In this document: piece by piece, positions 6,474 through 14,000 of the stretch | Layout of the letters: each line of letters starts with the position of its first letter | Position numbering within the stretch: the first letter of the stretch is position 1 | Origin: Vulcanimicrobiia bacterium | GTDB taxonomy: Bacteria; Vulcanimicrobiota; Vulcanimicrobiia; Vulcanimicrobiales; Vulcanimicrobiaceae | Assembly (NCBI GenBank): GCA_025451135.1 | Contig: JANWKW010000115.1 | Coordinates: forward strand, 1-20,024 | DNA length: 20,024 nt | Reading direction: 5' to 3' | Program-made: the position numbers and the translations under genes | The notes under the pieces: generated by a model | The model's database searches: none | What the model saw: the letters and a program-made list of their open reading frames with translations, nothing else | Told to the model about the DNA's origin: nothing

Positions 6474-7771
6474 TCGTGTAAACTTTCGACGTCTTTGCTG
6501 ACTTCGTCCGTCAAGTCGTAACCGCCGACGGCGGCTTCGACGTTGTCGAACGCGACTTTCAAGCCACGATCCTTTGCGATGCGCGAGGTCTCGCTCTGGA
6601 TCTGCGCAACGATTTTGTCGTAGAGGTCGCTGCGTTTCTTCTGGAGGTCTGCCAATTGCTTGCCCACCGCACCGGTCGCGCCGACGTCGGCGCCGTGAAG
6701 TGCGGCGAACTGCCGATCCAGATCGGCCTTGGTCTGGTTGTACTCATCAACGGTCGCTTGCGCGTCGGCTTGGAACTGCGTTTGGAACTGCTGATGGATC
6801 TGTTGGATCTTCGCCTGCAATGCGGGCGAAAGGTTGTTCGGCAGCGGGGCCGGCGCCAAGCTGCGCAGCTGCGAGGTGACCTCGTTGCGGCGCGACTCGA
6901 GTTTGGCGCGGGTCTGCCCTTGGATCTTCGCCGCTTGGGTCCGCACGCCCGCCGCGGTCTCGGCCTGGAGGGTCTTGCGATAGGCTTCGAGATCGGCCTG
7001 GTCCTTGGCGCGCAGGCTCGCGAGCGCGTCCGCCTCTTTCTTGTCGAGGGCGGCGAGCTGGGCGCGCAGCGCCTTGCGGGTGGCGTCGTCCATGGCGAGA
7101 TTCGAGAGCCGCGTCTTGGCCGCCAGTCGCGCCGAGGCGTCGGCCTGCGAGAGCTGGAGCGAGAGCTGCGACTCGCGCTGCTGCGCGGCCTCGCTGCGGG
7201 CGGCGAACTTGGCGGCGGCCTGGGCCTGCAGCTCGCGCTCGACCGAGGCCAGCGCGGCGTTGTCTTGGGCGATGACGCTCTGCTGGTACGCCATGAAGTC
7301 TTGGTTGGCGGCCGCGGCCGCGGCTTGGGCCTGCTGGGCCGAGGTCCGGCTCATCTGACCGGCGACCGAGGAGCCGGCGCCGCTCTGACCCGCGGCCGAG
7401 AGCGCGGCCGCGACGGCGGCCTGTTCCTTGCGCGCGAAATCGCCCTGCTTCTGCGCGATGATCTGGTTGGCGCGATCCTGGGCGGCCTTGAGCTGGGCGT
7501 TGAGGGACTTGGTCTGGGCCGCGATCTGCGCGGCCGAACGCGGCACCCGGGGCCCGAGCGCGGACAGGTTCAGGGCCGCGATCGCGTCGTCGATACCGGC
7601 GAGCTGGCCGTAGAGCGGGTGGCGCTTCACCACCTCGTCCAGACGCACGTACCCCACGCCGCGGATCTGCGGCGAGTTCACGTCGACGCGCGCGCATGCG
7701 GCGAGCGCGCCCGCGGTCGACAGCGTCAGGAGAAGCGCGAGCGCCTTACTTGCTGAGGGCATCCTGGACAT
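6470..7771 (-). CDS. Long coiled-coil Skp/OmpH-like lipoprotein
   Basis: This is a 433-residue protein with a lipoprotein signal (lipobox LAAC, Cys26). After it comes a Skp-like first strand and helix, GVGYVRLDEVVKRHPLY. At the C-terminus is the matching Skp end, IAKDRGLKVAFDNVEAAVGG, continuing as YDLTDEV. Between them, roughly residues 55-395, is Ala/Gln/Lys/Arg-rich sequence with strong heptad character that reads as long coiled coil, with a break around the Gly/Ser-rich stretch near residues 125-140 and a Pro-containing break (APAPLPNN). Ordinary Skp has about 140-160 residues, so the arms would be several times longer here. The start at 7771 overlaps the preceding gene by 26 bases; an alternative ATG at 7762 also leaves a good signal peptide. 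The role as an outer-membrane protein chaperone or periplasmic spacer is inferred from the ends and the neighbours. Confidence 0.78.
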   Translation of the reverse strand: MSRMPSASKALALLLTLSTAGALAACARVDVNSPQIRGVGYVRLDEVVKRHPLYGQLAGIDDAIAALNLSALGPRVPRSAAQIAAQTKSLNAQLKAAQDRANQIIAQKQGDFARKEQAAVAAALSAAGQSGAGSSVAGQMSRTSAQQAQAAAAAANQDFMAYQQSVIAQDNAALASVERELQAQAAAKFAARSEAAQQRESQLSLQLSQADASARLAAKTRLSNLAMDDATRKALRAQLAALDKKEADALASLRAKDQADLEAYRKTLQAETAAGVRTQAAKIQGQTRAKLESRRNEVTSQLRSLAPAPLPNNLSPALQAKIQQIHQQFQTQFQADAQATVDEYNQTKADLDRQFAALHGADVGATGAVGKQLADLQKKRSDLYDKIVAQIQSETSRIAKDRGLKVAFDNVEAAVGGYDLTDEVSKDVESLHE

Positions 7772-8549
7772 CTTTGGTGATGTCCGTGCCGCCGAAGATC
7801 ACGTCCGCGCGATCGATGACGAGCAGAAGATTCTTCTTCTTGGCTACGTCGGCGGTGACGGACTTGGTCTGGTCGACGAGCGGCTTGAGCAGCTGGTCCT
7901 GTTTGTCTGAGAGCGTCTTGTTGTAGTCCTTGCCGACCTGGGCCTTATCCGCATCGGTACGGGCCGAGGCGAACTTGGCCGAGAACGCCGCGCGCTGGTC
8001 CGTCGCGAACTTCGCGAACTCGTCGTTGGCGGCTTTGACCTTGGGCAGCGCGTCGAGCGCGGTCTGGTCGACGAAGCCGATCTCCGAGGCGGGCGGCGTC
8101 GCCGACGGCGGCGCGAGCGCTTGCGAGGACTGCAGCAGGTCGATCACCTCTTTGGTCGCGTCGCGACCGCCGAAGATCACGATGCGCTTGTCGACGATGA
8201 TCGTCAGGTTGTCGTTGGCCGCGACCTTGGCGATCGCGATCTTCGCGCGCGTGTAGAGCGGGCCGACGACCTCGCGCTGCTTGTCCGAGAACTTCTGCTG
8301 GAACTGGATCGTGATGCGCTGACGATCGGCGTCCGAGCGCGCCGCTTTGATGGCCGCGTTGTACTGGCCGTCGAGCTGAGATTTGTACGCGTTGAGCTGG
8401 CCGTTGGCGGCCTGGAACGCCGGCAGGGTCGCGATCGCGGCCTGGTCCACGAAACCGACGTCGCCGAGGTCCGCGGCGATGGCGGCCGGCGCGACGGCGC
8501 CGCCGAGCAGGAGCACGGCGGCGAGGATCGAGATGAAACGGATCTTCAT
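7746..8549 (-). CDS. Tandem two-domain Skp/OmpH-like periplasmic chaperone
   Basis: The 267 residues begin with a Sec signal peptide (about 1-25, ending AAIA, no lipobox). Two Skp modules follow, residues 30-140 and 156-267, joined by a Pro/Ala/Ser linker. Each begins with GFVDQ, contains LP and AAN early, KQ..........PL in the middle, and ends in VIFGG-x-D-x-TK-[DE]-V. The modules align without a single gap, with about 41 of 110 positions identical by hand count, so this is an internal duplication. E. coli Skp is a one-module protein that forms trimers around unfolded outer-membrane proteins and delivers them to BamA. The stop lies just inside the next gene. It follows bamA by 22 bases and has its own Shine-Dalgarno sequence. 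How a two-module chain would assemble is open. Confidence 0.88.
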   Translation of the reverse strand: MKIRFISILAAVLLLGGAVAPAAIAADLGDVGFVDQAAIATLPAFQAANGQLNAYKSQLDGQYNAAIKAARSDADRQRITIQFQQKFSDKQREVVGPLYTRAKIAIAKVAANDNLTIIVDKRIVIFGGRDATKEVIDLLQSSQALAPPSATPPASEIGFVDQTALDALPKVKAANDEFAKFATDQRAAFSAKFASARTDADKAQVGKDYNKTLSDKQDQLLKPLVDQTKSVTADVAKKKNLLLVIDRADVIFGGTDITKDVQDALSK

Positions 8550-8553
8550 AGTG

Positions 8554-8559
8554 TCCTTA
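8554..8559 (-). promoter_or_regulatory. Ribosome binding site of the two-domain Skp gene
   Basis: TAAGGA on the minus strand lies 4 bases before ATG 8549, in the 22-base gap after bamA. It supports independent initiation and the chosen start. Confidence 0.65.
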
Positions 8560-8571
8560 GTTACTGTCGGT

Positions 8572-10824
8572 TTAGAATGACTGGCCGATGCCGAAGCTCG
8601 TATGGGTGCCGTTCTTGCCCTTGGCGATGTCGATCCGGACGGTATGCAGGCCGAGCTGCGGCACGTCGAAGCGGATGCCGAACCCGTAGTCGCCGCGGTA
8701 CGCCCAGTTGCCCGGGTAGCCGATGATGCGGTTGGTGTACGGGTCGGTCAGCGGGACGGCGCCGCGGATGCGGTACGCCAGCTGGTCGACGAAGATGGCG
8801 GCGACGAGCTTGCGGTCGGCCGTGACCGGTTGACGGAACTCGAGTTGTCCGAGCAGCGCGTCGGTGCCGTAGAAGACCGTGTCGAAGCCGCGCAGCTGCT
8901 GGTCCGAGAACGTGTAGAGCGAGTTGGGCGGGATCGCGCCGGTCGTGCCTTCGGCCACCAGGTGGGCGCCGAACGTGCCGCCGGTCTTCTTCACCGGGAA
9001 GAACTTGGCGGCATCGAGGATCGACTGGGTGTAGCGGAACGACGAACCCATCGCGGGCACCGAGAGGATCTCGTTGAGCGAGACTTTGACGCCGCGGCTC
9101 GGGTTGTAGTAATCGTCGAGCGTGTTGACCGCCGCGCCGCCCGTCAGATAGACGAGTTTGTACGGCAGGCCCGTGTTGACGTTGGCGATCGACGACGCGC
9201 TGATGCCGAACGATCCGTTGCTGACGGTGCTGCTGCTGCCGCCGCCGATCGGGCTCGGCGTCGGACCGACGATGACGTTCGGCTGACCGCCCTGGAAGTA
9301 GTAGGGCGCCGCGACGACCGTGTCGTTGGTGATGCGCTGTCCGCTGGCGCCGGCGTAGAGCGTCGTGTAGTCGTTGAGACGGCGGCCGATGTTGACGGTC
9401 AGACCGGCCGACTTCGCGGTGCTGGTCGACGTGATGCCGAGCGGCGTCTGCGCGGCGCTGGTCTGGTAGAGCGTCACCGGGATCGGCGCCGGCGTTCCGC
9501 CGACCACCGGAGAGGTCGGGATGGTGCCGGTCGAGCTGACCAGATAGACGGGGTAATAGTAGGTCGTGCCGGTCGCGAACAGCGTGCCGCTGAAGCTGTA
9601 CTTCTGCGACGCGGCGGTCTTGCCGACGTACGGGATGGTGACCTGGGCCTGCGTCTGGTACTGGTTCGAGCCCTTCTGGAACTGCAGCGAGACCGCATTG
9701 CCGGTGCCGTGCAGGTTGTTGTCCTGATAGCCGAGCGTGCCGTAGAGGCCTTGCCCGTTGATTCCGCCGGAGTAGCCGAAGCCGATCTGCGCGGAGGCGG
9801 TCTTCTGTTCGGTGACCACCCAGTCGAGCGTGACCAGTTCCGGGTGCTTGGGATCCGGACCGGCCTTCGGATTGAGGTCGACCTTCGAGAAGAACTGCGT
9901 GTTGTTGAGGCGGTCGTAGTCGCGATGGAGCGCGGCCTGCGTGACGACCATGCCCGGACGCAGGCGAAGCTCGCGGCGGATCACCTCGTCCTTGGTCTTG
10001 GTATTGCCGGTGATCTGGACGACCGCGACCTTCATCACGTAGATGTCGTACTTGACGTCGGCGGTGCCGGTCTTGTTGTCGATGGTGGTCGGGTCGATGC
10101 CGCCTTCGAAGTTGCCGATCTGGATGTCGTACTTGTCGTAGAGCTTCTTGAGCGCGTCGAAGTCGCGCTGCTGGTCCTCGGACGAGTAGACGTCGCCGGG
10201 CTTGATCGTCAGCGCCGCGATGATCGCGGGCGGCGGCAGCAGCGGGTCGCCGCCGATGATGATCTTGCCGATCGTGTAGCCTTCTTGGATCTGCAGCGTC
10301 AGCGCGCCGGTCGCCGGATCGAGGTTGAGGTCCTTGACGTGCGAGGGCAGCCCTTCGTAGCCGATCTTCTCGTAGTAGGCGTTGATCTTGAGCACGTCCT
10401 GTTTGAACGTGTTCGTGTTGAAGACCTGACCGACCGACGTGTCCATCAGCGCGAGCAGCGTGTCCGGCGGGACGTTCTTGTCGCCGTTGAACAGGATCTT
10501 GGTGATGACCGGGTTCTCGACCACGCGATAGGTGACCGCGATGCCGTTCGGGCGCTGGCGGACCAGCGGCGTGGCGACGTCGGCGAAGTAGCCCAGAGCG
10601 TTGAGACGCGCGAGGTCGTCGGAGACGAGCTTCGGGTTGTACGGCACGCCGGGTTTTGCTTCGAGGATCGACAGGATCTTGTCCGTCGGCACGTGGACGT
10701 TCCCGGTCACATCGACGGAAACGATCGTCGGCGAAGCGGCCGAGAGCGCTGCGGTCGGCGCCAGAAGCGCCATCAGCGAGATCAAGGCCAGCGCGACGCG
10801 CGCATGCCGGAGGCTAAAGGTCAT
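8572..10824 (-). CDS. bamA: Outer-membrane protein assembly factor BamA
   Basis: BamA is the Omp85 protein that folds and inserts beta-barrels into the outer membrane. From ATG 10824 (750 residues) there is a Sec signal peptide (about 1-29). Four POTRA domains follow: about 33-105, 106-183, 184-265 and 266-340, each with the TGN, NGDKNV, GGDPLL or TGNTKT strand-turn start. A 16-strand-type barrel runs to the C-terminal Phe. QLRGF (643-647) is the conserved VRGF/Y motif of barrel loop 6. E. coli BamA has five POTRAs; I count four. Two low-complexity Ser/Thr/Pro/Gly stretches (about 428-472 and 515-540) probably lie in extracellular loops. An upstream in-frame ATG at 10866 would put 14 polar residues before the signal peptide and sits in a small hairpin, so I prefer 10824, though its GGGGAAG is 10 bases away. 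It heads the Skp-lpx operon. Confidence 0.93.
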   Translation of the reverse strand: MTFSLRHARVALALISLMALLAPTAALSAASPTIVSVDVTGNVHVPTDKILSILEAKPGVPYNPKLVSDDLARLNALGYFADVATPLVRQRPNGIAVTYRVVENPVITKILFNGDKNVPPDTLLALMDTSVGQVFNTNTFKQDVLKINAYYEKIGYEGLPSHVKDLNLDPATGALTLQIQEGYTIGKIIIGGDPLLPPPAIIAALTIKPGDVYSSEDQQRDFDALKKLYDKYDIQIGNFEGGIDPTTIDNKTGTADVKYDIYVMKVAVVQITGNTKTKDEVIRRELRLRPGMVVTQAALHRDYDRLNNTQFFSKVDLNPKAGPDPKHPELVTLDWVVTEQKTASAQIGFGYSGGINGQGLYGTLGYQDNNLHGTGNAVSLQFQKGSNQYQTQAQVTIPYVGKTAASQKYSFSGTLFATGTTYYYPVYLVSSTGTIPTSPVVGGTPAPIPVTLYQTSAAQTPLGITSTSTAKSAGLTVNIGRRLNDYTTLYAGASGQRITNDTVVAAPYYFQGGQPNVIVGPTPSPIGGGSSSTVSNGSFGISASSIANVNTGLPYKLVYLTGGAAVNTLDDYYNPSRGVKVSLNEILSVPAMGSSFRYTQSILDAAKFFPVKKTGGTFGAHLVAEGTTGAIPPNSLYTFSDQQLRGFDTVFYGTDALLGQLEFRQPVTADRKLVAAIFVDQLAYRIRGAVPLTDPYTNRIIGYPGNWAYRGDYGFGIRFDVPQLGLHTVRIDIAKGKNGTHTSFGIGQSF

Positions 10825-11018
10825 CAGAAAACGTCTTCCCCTGCTGGTGCTGTACTGAGTCCCCATGCTGGGGCATCAGCCTTAGCGGTTGCTGACAATT
10901 CAGCGGTGTAACGCACGGCGAACGCGCGCTGTAACCCGGCTCGCCCTGTTCGCGCCTGCGGCCCTCGGGCCTTTCTTTACGGGGCCCTGCAGGCACGGTG
11001 CGGCCTCCCGCCCGGTCG
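10825..11018. other. Intergenic region between tamB and bamA with candidate control elements
   Basis: This is the longest gap on the minus strand and the likely place for a promoter driving bamA and the genes after it, although I see no convincing -35/-10 pair. It holds: an inverted repeat GCTGA-CAAT-TCAGC (10891-10904); a direct repeat of TGTAAC at 10907-10912 and 10930-10935, separated by 17 bases; GGCCC-TC-GGGCC (10960-10971) followed on the plus strand by TTTCTTT; and another GGGGCCC block (10981-10987) that could pair with the same arm. CCCCA-TGC-TGGGG (10861-10873) overlaps the alternative bamA ATG. No tRNA or small ORF is evident. Confidence 0.5.
10960..10978 (+). terminator. Possible weak intrinsic terminator reading rightward
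   Basis: GGCCC-TC-GGGCC followed directly by TTTCTTT on the plus strand looks like a short hairpin with a U-tract. The two-base loop means the real stem would be GGCC with a four-base loop, which is weak. No plus-strand gene precedes it, so if real it would stop antisense transcription out of bamA. On the minus strand it has no following T-tract, so it is not a convincing tamB terminator. Confidence 0.25.
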
Positions 11019-14000
11019 CTACCAGAACAGGCGCTGCAGGGTGAACGTGAACCCGCTACTTCCTTGCAAGGCCTGTCCTGCCGTGAGCCGACTGGTCGAG
11101 GATCCGAACGATCCGGGCGTCTGGATCAGCCGGGTCGCGCCGGATTCGAAGAACGCGCTCAGCTGCGCGCTGGTCGAGTCGTTGGGGGCGTACTCCAGCC
11201 CGACCGAGGTCCGGGTCGGGATCCCGAAGGTGGTCGCATAGACCGCATTGACGTATTTCCCGAGCTTCCGGCGGACGTCGAACCCGACGTTTCCATAGTA
11301 GTCGACCGTCAGCGAGAGGCTGTCGAGGCCCAGGCCCTGCGAGAGCGCGTTCTCGATCGGCGCGATCAGCCCCGAGGCGAACTGGGCGTTGAGGATGTTG
11401 AAGGCCTCCTGGCCGATGGTGAGCGTGCCGTTGGACTGCGCGACGAGCACGCCCGGAAGGGCCTGACCGGTGTTTGCGAGCGGAGCTCCGGGTAGATTGC
11501 CTGGGGCCGGCGGCCCGGTCGGCTGGCCGGTGATCGGATTGAAGGCGATCCCGCTGCCGATGAATCCGCCGAACGGCGCGATCAAGGCCAGGATCTGGTC
11601 GTTGGTATAGCCGGGCGGATTCGAATTGAAGGCGATCGCGAGATGCGCGAGCGAGCCGTCGACCTTGATGGTGATATCCGCCGATCCGTAGGGGTTGCGG
11701 GCGCGACTCGGGTCCGGATTGACGATGTGGGTGACGCCGACGGCATGGATGGTCGGCATCACGCCGTCGGCCGGGTCGAACGAGACGCTCCCGGACTGCA
11801 CCCGGAAGGCGCGGTCGAAGTAGGTCAGGGTGCCGCCGGTCGAGGTGAATCCGCCGGACAGCGTCGGCGCCGCCAAGCTGCCGCCCAGCAACGCCTCTCC
11901 GGTCCCGCCGATATCCAGACTCGCCAGACCCCCGCCCCTGACCCGCACGTTCTTCCGAGCCTTCACGTCGAGCGCGAGGTTCATGTCGACCGGCAGACCG
12001 GCCAGGCTCGTCCCGCCGTCCTTCGCCCCCTGCGCGCCGACGAACGCCGAGAAGGGGATGACCGCGTCCGAGGCCGCCAGGCTCCCGGAGAGCTTCGCGA
12101 TGCCCGGCGGCGTCCGGTCGAGCGCCAGCGTGCCGTCGAGGGTTCCCCGGCCGTAGGCGGGCAGGTCGATCTGCGCGCTCGACGCCTTGGCGTCGAAGTG
12201 GTAGTTGACGTCGCCCGCGCGCCCGAAGCCTTGGGCGAACGCGATCGAGCCGCTGCCGCGCACGATGCCCGTCCCGAAGTGCGCGCTGAATCCCGAGATG
12301 GTGGCGCTGGTCCGGTCGAACGTGACCGACCCGACCGAGGCGGTGATCGGCGTCCGCTCGAGGTTGCTGGTGTAGGTCCCGTTGGCGATCGAGACCCGTC
12401 CGTAGATGCGCGGCTGGTGCAGGGTTCCGACCAGGTTCACGTGTCCGTCGAGCCTCCCGCCGAGCTTGGTGCCGTTGCCGAGCACTTCGTCGAGCGCACC
12501 CGGATCGACGCCGGTCAGCGCGAGGTCGAAGTTGACGGGCCGGTCGCTCGCGACTTGGAACGGCGAGAGCTGCAGCGGCAGGGTGCCGGCCAGGGTCGCC
12601 TCCCCGTGGGTGAAGGTCGCGCCCGCGTTGCGCAGCTCGAGGTTGCCGCCGGTCAGCCGGACCGAGCCGAAGATCGACGACGCCACCAAGCCGTACGCAT
12701 CCACGCCGCTCGCGTCGAAGGCGGCTTGGAAGGTCGGCGCGAGAAGCGTGCCGCCGATCTGCGCGGTCGTCTCGAAGCTGCCCTTGACGGTGATGTCCTT
12801 GCGCGTCAACTGCGCCACCAGCAGCGGCAGGTCGTCGGTGACGGCGTGCACGGTGAGCGCGAGCGGCATCGTCTTGGTCAGACCGAGCGTCCCGGTGGCG
12901 GTCGCGGCGAACGCCGGCGCCGTCACCTCCGCGTTCTGCAGGACGATCGAGTCGCCGTTCGAGCCGACGGCCGCGGACAGCGCGTCGATCGGCAGCCGCC
13001 CGAACGAACCGTTCGTGAGGTCCGCCTCGCCGATCACGTGCAGGTGCGGATAGGCGCCGCGCACGCGCGCGGAGGCGTCGACCCGGCCCAGCAGCGGCAG
13101 TTCCGGATAGCCGAAGGCCGGCAGCCAGGTCGAGAGATCCATGTCGTCGACCGTCGCGGTCGCGTCGTAGCGCGAATCGGCCACGATCCGATCCATCCGG
13201 TCGGTCTTCGCGAGCGTCATGCTGCCGGCGACGTGGAGCGAGCCGTGCGCGCCCGAGACGGCCAGCTTGCCGTTGACGACGTTGCGCACGCTCGACCAAT
13301 TCGCGATCGTGTCGCCGATCGGCAAGGCGCGATAGCGGAAGCCCTTCACGTCCACGTCGCCGTCGGTCGAGATGCTGCCGCCGCTATCCAGCAGCGAGAA
13401 CGCGATCGCGCCGACGCCGTCGAGCGTGTCGCCCGTGTCGAAGAAATTGTTGAAGTCCGACAGCGTCGCGTGGGGCGCGCGCACCGAGAGGGCGTTCTCG
13501 CCCTTGCGCGCGATCGCCGAGAACCGCACGCCGGTGGTGCCGACCAGCGCGCCGCCGTAGCGCGCGGAGAGGCCGCCGCGATCCGCGTCCAGGCGGGCGG
13601 ATGCGTCGACGAACGGCAGGCCGTTGACGCTTCCACCCGGCACGGCGACCGGCCCGGCCACGACCGGCGAACTGCCGCTCCCGCCGATCGCGAGGTCGGC
13701 ATTGAAGACGCCGGTGGTCTGATAGCCCGGCAGATGCAGCGTCCGGAGCGTGGTCGCGACGTCGGCGGCGGGCACGTCCGCCTGCAGAGCGTAGCGCGGA
13801 GCGTGCGAGGACAGGCCGCCGATCGAGCCGTCGACCAGTCCGACCGCGTCGCCCAGCGAGCCGACCCCGTCGGTCACGCGCAAGGTCCCCCCATGGAGCG
13901 CGAGCGACGCGCTGCCGCTGACCGGATAACCCTGGGCGCGGCCGTCCTTGACGCTCACGCCCCCGTCGAACGACGGCATCGAGCCGCCTCCGTTGCCGAG

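Noticed and set aside
10825..10866. The upstream ATG at 10866 as the bamA start
   Set aside because: It would put 14 polar residues before the signal peptide, has no Shine-Dalgarno sequence and lies in a small CCCCA/TGGGG hairpin. It is not fully excluded.
8602..10911. A 769-codon open frame on the plus strand opposite bamA
   Set aside because: It is rich in Arg, Asp, Val and Ala with no motif or signal, and it mirrors the codon bias of bamA. In GC-rich DNA such antisense frames are expected shadows.
10867..11018. A tRNA or small RNA in the tamB-bamA gap
   Set aside because: No cloverleaf, T-loop consensus or CCA-type end is visible. The short hairpins do not amount to a recognisable RNA.
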